Origin: Candidatus Puniceispirillum sp.
Lineage (GTDB): Bacteria > Pseudomonadota > Alphaproteobacteria > Puniceispirillales > Puniceispirillaceae
Reading direction: 5' to 3'
Assembly: GCA_028382965.1 (NCBI GenBank)
Contig: JAOEUK010000001.1
Location: 62,001 to 126,000, forward strand
Length of the DNA stretch: 64,000 nt
Under the pieces are notes generated by a model. The model saw only the letters and a program-made list of their open reading frames with translations, was not told the DNA's origin and did not search any database. Of the stretch, positions 31,966-41,253 are shown piece after piece. Numbering within the stretch: position 1 is the first letter of the stretch; each line of letters opens with the position of its first letter. The translations under genes were made by a program, and so were the position numbers.

Positions 31966-32693
31966 TTTACATGTTTCTTTTTCTTTGGACCAAGGCGTGC
32001 GTCTGCAAGGTAAAGTGGCGTCAAAGGTGAAAAAACATCTCTCATTATTTGATGTGCGGCTAATTTTGCAATCATGCCAGCGTCAACCAAGAAAGTACCA
32101 CAACCACTATCACCATAAATCTCTGGCTTCGTTGTCTTTATTCCTTGGGCTGCAAACGCTTCTTCTGCCTCTGAGCTGCCATACCCCAACAGCACAAGAC
32201 CATCAATACAAATTGACGGAGGTACTAAAAATGGTAATTGGTCAATTTGTGTTTCAAAAATTTTGCTTTGCTGCATCATATTAGTAGTAAAACTCTGCGC
32301 GTACACATTACCACGGCGGGTATCTGCAAGAGATAAAATTGGTGAGATGTTCTTAGCTTGGGCATAAGAAAAAGTGACGGCCTCCATCCCAGACACGCCT
32401 ATACTAGGAAGGTTGTGCGCTAAACAAACTCCTTTCGCCGCTGCTAGTGCAACACGAATTCCAGTAAATGACCCAGGCCCACGTCCAGCAGCAACATGGG
32501 TAAGATCCATAAAATCAATCCCTGACTCTTTCAGTACATTCACAGCCAAAGACACTAGACCTGCAGCATGGCCAAAGCGCGACTCAGCCTGTTGCATTGC
32601 TACTAAGCAATCATTCGCATAAACCGCTGACGATGCATGATTTGCGCTAGCTTCAAATGATAGTATCAATGGTGTCGATTGATTATAAGGCAT
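31962..32693 (-). CDS. tsaB: TsaB, tRNA threonylcarbamoyladenosine synthesis protein
   Basis: Non-catalytic partner of TsaD in the complex making t6A37 in ANN-reading tRNAs. Seen: LSFEASANHASSAVY at the ASKHA-fold N-terminus, GPGSFTGIRVALAAAKG, the diagnostic TsaB motif, and ILSLADTRRGNVYAQ. The start is set at ATG 32693 (MPYNQSTPLIL), with AAGGGC upstream; ATG 32738 adds 15 residues and cannot be excluded. 243 residues. First gene of the minus-strand block, coupled to rimI. Confidence 0.91.
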   Translation of the reverse strand: MPYNQSTPLILSFEASANHASSAVYANDCLVAMQQAESRFGHAAGLVSLAVNVLKESGIDFMDLTHVAAGRGPGSFTGIRVALAAAKGVCLAHNLPSIGVSGMEAVTFSYAQAKNISPILSLADTRRGNVYAQSFTTNMMQQSKIFETQIDQLPFLVPPSICIDGLVLLGYGSSEAEEAFAAQGIKTTKPEIYGDSGCGTFLVDAGMIAKLAAHQIMRDVFSPLTPLYLADARLGPKKKKHVK

Positions 32694-32833
32694 TTTAGAA
32701 TACAGCCCTTGTTTTAGGTGTTGTTTCTCCGTTTGCATCCGGCCATCAACATACGCTAAATGAAATTACTATATTATCTGTTAAATCATTACTATATTTT
32801 GTATATTATTAATTTCTGGATAGAAGATGAATA

Positions 32834-33880
32834 ATGTACACAAAGCTTTATTATAAAATCCAAAGTCAGCTTGCTCATTACATCACTAGAGTTGTGCTAC
32901 AATTCCTTTTGGTCTTTTTGTTTCTTGGACAAGCTATGGCAGCTGATCATGCAGTAATACTAATGTACCACCGATTTGGTGAAAACAAATACCCAAGTAC
33001 TAATATTCGTCTTGATCAATTTGAAACACATTTAGAAAAACTTGTAGACGGTAATTACAATGTTTTGCCTCTAGAAAAAATTATTCGGGATTTGCAAAAT
33101 GGAATAGACCTACCGGATCGCGCAGTAGCGATTACAATCGACGATGCATACCTTTCAGTTTTTAATGAAGCATGGCCTAGATTAAAAGCAAAGAATTTGC
33201 CCTTCACCATTTTTGTTGCCACCAATCCAATAGATCAGAAGCATTCTAACTATATGAACTGGGATCAAATTCGACAGCTGCAAGCTGATGGCGTAGGAAT
33301 TGGTAGCCAGACAAAAAGCCACCCTCACATGCATCAAATCAGCCTTGAAAATATAGATGCTGAACTTTATGGCTCCAACCAAAGGTTTTTAAGTGAACTT
33401 GGATTACGACCTACCTTATTTTCTTATCCCTATGGTGAATATAACTTAGCAGTAATAGATCGAGTAAAATCGGCAGGATTTATTGCAGCGTTTGGCCAAA
33501 ATTCCGGCATAGCCCATGGATCTAATGGATTCTTTGAATTACCGCGCTTTACCTTAAATGAGCGTTATGGGAGCATTGAAAGGCTATCCCTAGCGATTAA
33601 TGGATTGCCATTAAAAGTTAGTCAAACACTGCCAGCCGATATGGTGATTGAAAAAAATCCTCCTGCTTTTGGCTTTACTCTTTCTCCAGAAATTGCAGAT
33701 AATCGGCAACTGCGTTGCTTTAACAAGACATATGGCAAACTTGTTTTAGAAAGACTAGGACCACGTGCTGAGATTCGCTTTCCAAGCGTCCTTCCAAAGG
33801 GGCGTTCACGCGTCAATTGTACTATGCCTGGCCCCAATGGCCGATGGAGATGGTTTGGGCGACAATTTCTTGTTCCTTGA
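32834..33880 (+). CDS. Secreted polysaccharide deacetylase (NodB homology domain)
   Basis: Carbohydrate esterase family 4-type protein with an N-terminal signal peptide (FLLVFLFLGQAMA, likely cleavage after AMA near 36). Catalytic motif 1 is TIDDAY (D103, D104). Motif 2 reads SQTKSHPHM (159-167), where the family normally has His two places before K (HTxxHP); here it is Gln. Motif 3 is FSYPYGEYN. The C-terminal 100 residues form an extra beta-rich region ending RWRWFGRQFLVP. 348 residues. Such enzymes deacetylate peptidoglycan or exopolysaccharide; the substrate is unknown. Convergent with the glucosaminidase gene. Confidence 0.82.
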   Translation: MYTKLYYKIQSQLAHYITRVVLQFLLVFLFLGQAMAADHAVILMYHRFGENKYPSTNIRLDQFETHLEKLVDGNYNVLPLEKIIRDLQNGIDLPDRAVAITIDDAYLSVFNEAWPRLKAKNLPFTIFVATNPIDQKHSNYMNWDQIRQLQADGVGIGSQTKSHPHMHQISLENIDAELYGSNQRFLSELGLRPTLFSYPYGEYNLAVIDRVKSAGFIAAFGQNSGIAHGSNGFFELPRFTLNERYGSIERLSLAINGLPLKVSQTLPADMVIEKNPPAFGFTLSPEIADNRQLRCFNKTYGKLVLERLGPRAEIRFPSVLPKGRSRVNCTMPGPNGRWRWFGRQFLVP

Positions 33881-33908
33881 ATGCGCTTTAACCAACAGCA
33901 ATCACTGT

Positions 33909-34949
33909 TTAATTAAGCTGAGCTGAGGCAAATTGGTCAAAATCATTTGTACGAATTAAAACTTCCAACTTGGACACGTAGGCTGGACCAATTTCTGCAT
34001 AGCGGTCCAAAAATTTAACCAAAATTTTTGATTTATTAGCATTTGGCTGATTACGGAGCTCTGCACGCGTATCCCGAAAACCTCTGTAGAATGAGTGTGT
34101 ATTTAAATTGTGAATATATGCACGAATGGAACCGAACAAGGTTCCAAAACTCCTAACTACCGCACGGTCATTGCTAGAATTTAATGGCCTCATACCGGCA
34201 TCTTCACGCCATGCCCATTGTCCAAAAAGAGCGTTTCCCTTTAATGCAAAGCGTGATGTGCCCCATCCAGATTCTACAGCCGCTTGCGCGAGAGCAATCG
34301 GGACTGGCACTACATCTGCTCGCTTTAACAATTTTTTGGTTAGTTGATCATTGTCTTTACTGGTGATTTCAATGCCATAAAAATTTGCCCATTTTTCTAA
34401 AGCAATGCGGTTGTCACTTTGATTTGCCCGTTCAATCGAATCACGGCGGCGCTCAACCTCTTCATTCCCCGCAAGGATAAGTGGCAAAGCAGTCTTGATG
34501 AAAGAGATCTTCTGCGCCTCACCAGATAAGAATAAATGTGATTCTGGAATATGTGAATCAAATTCACGTGAGACCAGCTTTGGCCCATTCTTAGTAGTTG
34601 GATCCTGTGATTTTAAAATCACAGGACTTAAGCTCGAGTCCTCAACCGCTTTTTCTTTATTTTCTGGTTTAACAGCTATTGATGAAGTTTTGTTATTTTG
34701 ACTGTCATCCAGCTCATTTTTGTTTGCTTTTGATATCGCAGAAGCATGTGGCATTTCAAAATCCACGTTAGAGTCATTCGGCATATGATTGGTTTCAATA
34801 GTTAATGGATTTGCGTCATCCTTACCGCTAAAATATAACGGTGAAGAAAGGCCAAAGAGCCCCGGCCCAATAAATCCAAAAAACACTAAACCTAAAGCAA
34901 ACCGGGCAATGTTCTGGTTCGTAACCCAATTAGAAATCAAGAAAGCCAC
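33909..34949 (-). CDS. Membrane-anchored Bax-like glucosaminidase
   Basis: Probable peptidoglycan hydrolase. Residues 1-40 include one hydrophobic anchor (ALGLVFFGFIGPGLFGL). Residues 45-155 are a polar, low-complexity linker. The catalytic glucosaminidase domain covers about 195-340 and shows ALAQAAVESGWGTSRFA with the expected catalytic Glu, GNALFGQWAW, and FGTLFGSIRAYIHNLN, as in E. coli Bax. 346 residues. The linker DNA contains a perfect 24-bp palindrome at 34603-34626. With the facing deacetylase it forms a cell-wall pair placed between nfuA and tsaB. Confidence 0.82.
   Translation of the reverse strand: MAFLISNWVTNQNIARFALGLVFFGFIGPGLFGLSSPLYFSGKDDANPLTIETNHMPNDSNVDFEMPHASAISKANKNELDDSQNNKTSSIAVKPENKEKAVEDSSLSPVILKSQDPTTKNGPKLVSREFDSHIPESHLFLSGEAQKISFIKTALPLILAGNEEVERRRDSIERANQSDNRIALEKWANFYGIEITSKDNDQLTKKLLKRADVVPVPIALAQAAVESGWGTSRFALKGNALFGQWAWREDAGMRPLNSSNDRAVVRSFGTLFGSIRAYIHNLNTHSFYRGFRDTRAELRNQPNANKSKILVKFLDRYAEIGPAYVSKLEVLIRTNDFDQFASAQLN
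34603..34626. repeat. Perfect 24-bp palindrome inside the glucosaminidase gene
   Basis: The half-site TCCTGTGATTTT (34603-34614) is followed directly by its exact reverse complement (34615-34626), with no spacer. It lies in the linker-coding part of the gene. A 12-bp perfect self-complementary centre is expected far less than once in 64 kb by chance. Confidence 0.6.
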
Positions 34950-35001
34950 ACATTGCGCCCTAAAAATCTACAGTAAAAATATATAAATCACCAGTTTAGC
35001 T

Positions 35002-35559
35002 TTACAGCTCAGCAGCCCGAACCTCACGCACTTCTGGAATATAGTGACGCAGCATGTTTTCAATGCCCATTTTCAGTGTAGCAGTTGAGCTTGGGCACCC
35101 TTGACAAGCACCCCTCATCTGCAGCGTTACTATTCCGTCATCAAATCCTTGGAATACGATATCGCCACCATCCATTGCAACCGCAGGGCGCACACGTGAA
35201 TCCAAAAGCTGCTTAATTTGTTGAACTGTATCACTATCACCACCCTCCGCATGGGGATCTTCAATATTAGCGTCGGTCTCAACAACGGGCAAACCTGATG
35301 CATAATGTTCCATAATACCAGCAAGAATTGCTGGTTTTAAAGCGAACCAATCAAGAGTCTCTATTTTAGTGACAGTGACAAAATCACCGCCAAGGAACAC
35401 TGCAGTTATCCCATCAATTTGAAACAACCGCCGTGCCAAAGGGGACTTGTTAGAATCTTCAGAACTGGCAAAATCTGCGGTTCCTCGTTCCATTACAGGA
35501 ACTCCTGGAATAAATTTTAATGTTGCTGGATTCGGTGTATCCTGAGTTTGAATAAACAT
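35002..35559 (-). CDS. NfuA/NifU-like iron-sulfur cluster carrier
   Basis: Scaffold or carrier delivering Fe-S clusters to target enzymes. The N-terminal Nfu_N domain is clear (FIQTQDTPNPATLKFIPG, about 2-19, through about 88), and the C-terminal NifU domain carries the cluster-binding CxxC in RGACQGCPSSTATLK. 185 residues, full length. Clients in this window include MiaB, HemW and Nth. A -10 (TATAAT, 35596-35591) lies about 35 bases before the ATG. Confidence 0.93.
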   Translation of the reverse strand: MFIQTQDTPNPATLKFIPGVPVMERGTADFASSEDSNKSPLARRLFQIDGITAVFLGGDFVTVTKIETLDWFALKPAILAGIMEHYASGLPVVETDANIEDPHAEGGDSDTVQQIKQLLDSRVRPAVAMDGGDIVFQGFDDGIVTLQMRGACQGCPSSTATLKMGIENMLRHYIPEVREVRAAEL

Positions 35560-35590
35560 CTAATCGGTTCCTCTTGGTAAAAAAGATTTT

Positions 35591-35672
35591 ATTATAGCTA
35601 ACTCACTTTAAGTGCAAAAGACATAAACATCTTAATCCACTAGAGCGCGACATAATTTAGAATCGTTATACA
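35591..35672 (-). promoter_or_regulatory. nfuA promoter region with weak Irr-box-like site
   Basis: A TATAAT at 35596-35591 (minus strand) is preceded by a poor -35 (TTTGCA, 16-base spacing). Further upstream TTTAGAATCGTTATACA (35656-35672) matches the recalled Irr box at 12 of 14 positions. It would lie at about -70 to -90, which is distant for direct control. Confidence 0.3.
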
Positions 35673-35736
35673 GGTACGCGAACAAAAATGTCCAATTCCC
35701 TAAAGTAAAGAATATCGCACAAACACATTGATTTGG

Positions 35737-36804
35737 CTAGTGATCCTGATTTAATTTAATCATTTGGTCAGTGCTTAGTCCTAAAAATCCAACAATATCA
35801 CGGACCTCAGCAAGAATTGGGCGAGCAATATTTGACGCTTTTTCAGCCCCTCTGGTAAGAATGCTGTCAATATCATCAGGATTTTTAAGAAGATAACGCA
35901 TTTCATCGCCGATTGGTGATAATTTAGCAACAGCTAGATCAGCAAGAACTGGCTTGAAATCACCAAAACCACGACCGCCAAAATCAAAAAGCACATCTTC
36001 CACACGACAGTCAGCTAGGGCCGCATAAATTCCTATAAGATTACTAGCTTCAAGTCGGCCTGAAAGGCCTGCTATTTCAGACGGTAGCGCATCAGGATCA
36101 GTTTTAGCTTTACGAATTTTCTGCATTATAATATCAGGATTATCAGTCAAATTGATCCGCGAATTATCAGAAACATCCGATTTGCTCATTTTAACACCAC
36201 CATCACGTAAGCTCATGACCCTTGTTGCAGCTCCAAAAATTTGTGGTTTAGGTAGTGGAAAAACATCTTTTTTATAGATTGAATTGAAGGCCTGTGCAAT
36301 GTCCCTCGTCAGCTCAAGATGCTGCTTCTGATCTTCCCCAACTGGAACATGTGTTGCCTTATAGGTCAAAATGTCAGCGGCCATTAATATTGGATAGGAA
36401 TAAAGGCCCACAGATGCGTTTTCACGGTTCTTTCCAGCCTTCTCCTTGAATTGGGTCATACGGTTCAGCCAACCCAGTCGCGTCACACAATTAAAAACCC
36501 ATGCGAGTTCAGAATGTTGTGGTACACAAGACTGGGTAAATAAAATTGACTGTTCAGTAGAAATGCCAGACGCGATTAGGCTAGCAGCAACTTCACGAGT
36601 GCTTTTACGTAATTGTGCCGGATCCTGCTGAACCGTGATAGCGTGCAAATCAACGATACAATAAATGGACTCAAAGTCATGCTGTAAGGCAACCCAGTTG
36701 CGAATGGCACCAAGGTAATTGCCAAGGTGCAAATTGCCAGTTGGTTGAATGCCCGAAAAAATACGGCCTTTGCCTGCTGGGATTTGCGCGGTTGAACTGT
36801 TCAT
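35737..36804 (-). CDS. trpS: Tryptophanyl-tRNA synthetase
   Basis: Class I aminoacyl-tRNA synthetase charging tRNA-Trp. Seen: [16 protein letters not shown] with the HIGH-type motif (HLGN), [24 protein letters not shown] and GVKMSKSD with the KMSKS motif. 355 residues. It follows murJ on the same strand with a 73-base spacer. Confidence 0.97.
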   Translation of the reverse strand: MNSSTAQIPAGKGRIFSGIQPTGNLHLGNYLGAIRNWVALQHDFESIYCIVDLHAITVQQDPAQLRKSTREVAASLIASGISTEQSILFTQSCVPQHSELAWVFNCVTRLGWLNRMTQFKEKAGKNRENASVGLYSYPILMAADILTYKATHVPVGEDQKQHLELTRDIAQAFNSIYKKDVFPLPKPQIFGAATRVMSLRDGGVKMSKSDVSDNSRINLTDNPDIIMQKIRKAKTDPDALPSEIAGLSGRLEASNLIGIYAALADCRVEDVLFDFGGRGFGDFKPVLADLAVAKLSPIGDEMRYLLKNPDDIDSILTRGAEKASNIARPILAEVRDIVGFLGLSTDQMIKLNQDH

Positions 36805-36877
36805 AGATCCTATCCGTAATAACTGTTTTTCAGCCTTCCAGGCTTATCCCCTGTTTGGCTGGCAACGGTCAAGTCTT

Positions 36878-38455
36878 TCAATGGCGCCATCGGCGAACAA
36901 GGCCTTCGGGTATCGCCTTAAAAAGGACAGCTGCACTGATAAAAGCCGCGGCGCCAAAAATTACCAGGCCGACCAGCCAGAATGCTGCAGCTGTAGAATG
37001 CCTTAATCCAGCGCCGAAATTGACCAGTGCCAATAGCAAAATTACCATTACCATTGTTGCTAAAAATATACGCCCCATCATTCCAAGCCACCCACCACTG
37101 AGACGGCGGCGGCGACATAAAACGACCACCATCAAAACGGCTGCCATCAGCCCTGATATGCTTGTTGCCAAGGCAAGGCCAACATGACCAAACAGAGGCA
37201 TCATAATTAACGATCCGGTTATATTGACAACAACGGTCATAATCGAAATTTTTAAAACCACGCCGGGCTGCCCTGCTGCATAGAATGCTGGTTGTAAAAT
37301 CTTCACCAGCACAAAACCAGGTAGCCCGATGGCATAAGCCGATAAGGCCATTGCTGCCATCACCGCATCATCAATGCCAAACGCCCCATAAACAAACAAG
37401 CCCTCAATAATGGGCCCAGCCAAAATGATCAAGCCACTCATCGCTGGCACAATAAAAAACCCACCAAAAATAATAGCTTCATCCAGCGTTTTTCTGACAT
37501 CATCTTTTTTGCCACCTGCTTCAGCCGCTGATAGACGAGGCAGCAAAGCGGTGCCAAGTGCGATCCCAACAATGCCAAGCGGCAATTGCGCCACACGGTC
37601 TGCATAATAAAGCCATGAAATCGCCCCCACAGGCAGCAAAGAAGCCAAAATCAAATCAACTAAAAGGTTAAGCTGCATCCCGCAAGCTCCAAACGCTGAT
37701 GGTACGAAATTGCGCCACATGTTTTTTCCAACTTTGGATAGATGCGGCCATTGCAATTTTGGCAATGCCGAAATGCGGCGCAACACAATAAATAGAAATG
37801 CCAGCTGCAATAGCCCTGCCACCAGCAACCCAATGGCGATCGGCAAGGCCCTAAACACACCAAGATCCTCTGCCAGAATTGGAATTGAAATCGCTCCTCC
37901 GATAAAACATATATTAGCCAGAATTGGCGCCGCTGCACCAGCCAAAAACCTATCATGTGCGTTGGCAATTGCAACCCACAGCGCAACAACAGAGATCATC
38001 GGCAAATAGGGCATGGTTACTCGCCCCAGATCTATAGCAGCCGCAAAACGATCTGGTGTTGTCAAAAAACCTGGGGCAAGAACTGTAATGATTTTTGGCA
38101 TAAAAATTTCGGCCAGCACAACAATACCAAACAGCACCAGAATCAGCATAATCTGCGCTTCGGCAGCAAGGCTTATGGCTGCCGAGCGCCCCTTCTCAGA
38201 TCTCAATTTGGCAAAGCTTGGCAGGAACGCATTGGTCATCGCCCCCTCCGCCGTTAGGCGACGAAACATGTTGGGCAATTTCAATGCCACAAGAAACGCG
38301 TCAGCCGCTGGGCCCGCACCCAGAAAGCTGGCAAAGGAAATATCACGGATAAAACCAATAACACGGCTAACCGCAGTCAGGCTTCCAATTTGTCGGAATG
38401 CACTGCCAAGCGATGCACTCTTTCCAGCTATTAACTTGTCTGGTGTGTTAGTCAT
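36878..38455 (-). CDS. murJ: MurJ, lipid II flippase
   Basis: Inner-membrane flippase moving the peptidoglycan precursor lipid II to the periplasm. About 14 hydrophobic segments span 525 residues. Family signatures: SRVIGFIRDISFASFLGAG, DAFLVALKLPNMFRRL with the essential Arg residues, and EGAMTNAFLPSF. Start ATG overlaps the glnD stop (ATGA). The order glnD-murJ-trpS is common in Alphaproteobacteria. Confidence 0.95.
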   Translation of the reverse strand: MTNTPDKLIAGKSASLGSAFRQIGSLTAVSRVIGFIRDISFASFLGAGPAADAFLVALKLPNMFRRLTAEGAMTNAFLPSFAKLRSEKGRSAAISLAAEAQIMLILVLFGIVVLAEIFMPKIITVLAPGFLTTPDRFAAAIDLGRVTMPYLPMISVVALWVAIANAHDRFLAGAAAPILANICFIGGAISIPILAEDLGVFRALPIAIGLLVAGLLQLAFLFIVLRRISALPKLQWPHLSKVGKNMWRNFVPSAFGACGMQLNLLVDLILASLLPVGAISWLYYADRVAQLPLGIVGIALGTALLPRLSAAEAGGKKDDVRKTLDEAIIFGGFFIVPAMSGLIILAGPIIEGLFVYGAFGIDDAVMAAMALSAYAIGLPGFVLVKILQPAFYAAGQPGVVLKISIMTVVVNITGSLIMMPLFGHVGLALATSISGLMAAVLMVVVLCRRRRLSGGWLGMMGRIFLATMVMVILLLALVNFGAGLRHSTAAAFWLVGLVIFGAAAFISAAVLFKAIPEGLVRRWRH

Positions 38456-41253
38456 TCAACCGCCTCATCCGTATCGGTAAAGATTTCCAGCAACCGGTTG
38501 CGGATAGTTCGTTGTCGCACTTCATTTTGAATTTGCAGGCCAAAAATATCCTTTACATAAAATACATCAACAACTCTCTCTCCGTAGGTTGAAACCGTTG
38601 CAGTCTGAATTTGCAGGCCAAGATCAGCAAGGCAATGGGTAATCTTATGAAGTAACCCAGGGAAATCACGGCCATTTACCTCAATCACACTATGAGTTTT
38701 ACTGATCTTATTTGAAAGAATTACACGCGATGGCACCGGCATTTGTCTAACCCTAAATGGCGTTTGCTTCCACCTATCTTTCAACAGCTGCTCTAATTTG
38801 ATGGAGCCAGTAAGAGACCTCTCAAGCGTGGCTTGAATTCGCGATATTTCAGTATGATTCTCAATGGCTTGATTGTTCATATCTTGCAAAAAGAAAACAT
38901 CAAGTACTGTACCGTCATGGCAAGTGGTAATCCGCGCCCCAACAATGTTGGCACCAGCCGCCGCAACCGCACCGGCAATGCGCGAAAACAGGCCTGGATC
39001 ATCAACCGTCAAAATTGTCAATTCAGTCATCCGGCGCGCCCGGTCTGGCTTGAAATCGATCAATAGCGGCACATCAAGCGTGGCAAATTTTGAACAAAGC
39101 CTTGCATGGCGTACATGAGTGTCACAATCAAAATTAGTCCAGTAAATCACAGGCATATTCGCCGCATGGACAGCAAAACGCTCCGCACTCCAATTGGGGA
39201 ACTTTCCTTGTGCCTCACGACGCGCTTCTTCGGCATTGCCAAGCGCAACAGCTGCTGGATCAGCCCCCCGCAGCACTGCATCACACCGGTAGTAAAGATC
39301 ACGCATTAGCGCAGCTTTCCATCCATTCCAGATGTTTGGTCCAACCGCCCGAATATCGGCAACGGTTAGAACCAGTAACAGTTTTAACCTTTCAGGTGAT
39401 TGCACGATGGCGGCAAAATCTGTGATGGTTTGCGGGTCATTCAAATCATAACGAAATGCAGTCTTACTCATCAGCAAATGATAAAGAATTAGCCAGCTAA
39501 CCGTTTCAGTTTCCTCAGGAGTTAGACCCAAGCGCGGGCAAACAGCTAGCGCAACCTTGGCGCCAAGCTCTGAGTGGTCACCACCGCGACCTTTAGCTAT
39601 ATCGTGAAGCAACATTGCAACAAAAAGCGCTCGCCGAGATTCAACTTCAGGCATTGCTTCAGTAGCAACTGGCGCAGCTTCAAGGAGTACGCCATTTTCA
39701 ATCCCATGCAGGATACCAATTGCTTTCAACGTGTGTTCATCAACTGTATAACTGTGGTACATATCAAACTGCATCATAGCCACAATACGCCCAAAATCAG
39801 GTAAAAATTTTCCAAAAACGCCACTCTCATTCATTAAGCGAAGGACACGTTCAGGATTTTTACGAGACGTTAAGATATTGAGAAAATGTTGGTTAGGTTG
39901 TGGACCCTGGCGTATTGTTTCATCAAGCGCCGGTAATGACCGCGTGACCCGTTGTAGGGTGTTGGGGTGAATATCAGCGTCATGACTTTGAGCAATGGCA
40001 AACAATTCAATTAGCCGCGCGGGCGCATCGCGAAACAAAACATCATCAATCAGCCGGACCCGGCCACTCTCAATGCGGAACGGATCAAGGTCATGTGTAC
40101 GCAGAAAATCAGGACGCCAAAGAGTCAAGCTTTTGCGAAAATCTGTTTCCATTGCCGCACAAAAAATCCGCGTTAAATTGCCAACATTGCGCGCCGCCAG
40201 ATAATAGCGTTTCATAAACCGTTCAACGCCGCGCATTCCACCCCTATCAGCAAAGCCAAGCCGCGGGGCAATTATCATTTGCGCTTCAAAATCTAGCCGT
40301 TCTTCTGGACGTTCCGCATTTAAGTGAAGGTGGCAGCGCACTGTCCATAAAAACCGTTGCGCTAAAGCAAATTTGCGCGCTTCGCCATCGCGCAGTACAC
40401 CCTGATCCACAATGTCGATAATGCTGTTGGCCCTGTAGGCATATTTAGCAATCCAGAACAGGCTGTGGAGGTCACGAAGTCCACCTTTGCCATCTTTGAC
40501 ATTTGGCTCAACAACATACCGCGTATCGCCAAACCGCTTATGACGAATGTCACGTTCATCAAGTTTTTCTTCAACATAGACAAGCGGTTTCTTCTTGGCA
40601 ATTTCACGCTGAACAGCTCGGGCCAATCTGGTCCAAAGCGATTGATCACCCGCCACATGCCGCATTTCCAGCAGGCTTGTCAACACCGTCTGGTCGTCGC
40701 GGGCAGCATTAATTGATTCAGAAATACTTCGGCTAGAATGGCCAATTTTTAAACCAAGATCCCATAAAATATACAGCATGAATTCGATAAATTTTATATG
40801 AGTGGCGTCGGACTTTTTTGGCATCAAGATCATGATATCAATATCAGAATAGGGCGCCATTTCACCGCGTCCATATCCGCCAACCGCAATCACCGCAAGA
40901 TCATCACCACCACGGCAATGCTTTTGCGTTTCCACATAAAGCAGCTGCAACAAAATATCGATTGTCCATGCATGCATACCAACATAAACCGCACCATCAT
41001 TGCTGTCATAGAATGATTGTCGCAGTCCAGCTTTGGCCACTTCAAGGTGAGATCGAAGGCAGTTTAAAATTTGAGGACGGTTTGTTAGAACTTTTCCCTT
41101 GGCACATACGCCAAGTTCGGCCTCGATAATATCGCGGTCAAGCGGTGGTTGATGGCCTGCCATTGCACCTTGTAAGGGTTGCAGCCACCGATGCCATACC
41201 ACCGTATCCGCTGGCTCAAATTTAGTTACATTTGCAGCAGATTTCTGGCTCAT
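38452..41253 (-). CDS. glnD: GlnD, PII uridylyltransferase/uridylyl-removing enzyme
   Basis: Glutamine sensor that uridylylates and deuridylylates PII proteins and so controls nitrogen assimilation. Domains: nucleotidyltransferase (VGGYGRGEMAPYSDIDIMIL, about 122-141), a GlnE-like helical region, the HD hydrolase domain (MLLHDIAKGRGGDHSE, near 552), and two C-terminal ACT domains (LTILTVDDPGLFSRIAGAV; VIEVNGRDFPGLLHKI). 933 residues, full length. Overlaps both mutS and murJ by four bases. Confidence 0.97.
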   Translation of the reverse strand: MSQKSAANVTKFEPADTVVWHRWLQPLQGAMAGHQPPLDRDIIEAELGVCAKGKVLTNRPQILNCLRSHLEVAKAGLRQSFYDSNDGAVYVGMHAWTIDILLQLLYVETQKHCRGGDDLAVIAVGGYGRGEMAPYSDIDIMILMPKKSDATHIKFIEFMLYILWDLGLKIGHSSRSISESINAARDDQTVLTSLLEMRHVAGDQSLWTRLARAVQREIAKKKPLVYVEEKLDERDIRHKRFGDTRYVVEPNVKDGKGGLRDLHSLFWIAKYAYRANSIIDIVDQGVLRDGEARKFALAQRFLWTVRCHLHLNAERPEERLDFEAQMIIAPRLGFADRGGMRGVERFMKRYYLAARNVGNLTRIFCAAMETDFRKSLTLWRPDFLRTHDLDPFRIESGRVRLIDDVLFRDAPARLIELFAIAQSHDADIHPNTLQRVTRSLPALDETIRQGPQPNQHFLNILTSRKNPERVLRLMNESGVFGKFLPDFGRIVAMMQFDMYHSYTVDEHTLKAIGILHGIENGVLLEAAPVATEAMPEVESRRALFVAMLLHDIAKGRGGDHSELGAKVALAVCPRLGLTPEETETVSWLILYHLLMSKTAFRYDLNDPQTITDFAAIVQSPERLKLLLVLTVADIRAVGPNIWNGWKAALMRDLYYRCDAVLRGADPAAVALGNAEEARREAQGKFPNWSAERFAVHAANMPVIYWTNFDCDTHVRHARLCSKFATLDVPLLIDFKPDRARRMTELTILTVDDPGLFSRIAGAVAAAGANIVGARITTCHDGTVLDVFFLQDMNNQAIENHTEISRIQATLERSLTGSIKLEQLLKDRWKQTPFRVRQMPVPSRVILSNKISKTHSVIEVNGRDFPGLLHKITHCLADLGLQIQTATVSTYGERVVDVFYVKDIFGLQIQNEVRQRTIRNRLLEIFTDTDEAVE

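Noticed and set aside
34603-34626. CRP/FNR-type site (TGTGA ... TCACA)
   Set aside because: The half-sites are eight bases apart instead of six, and the site is inside a coding region far from any start.
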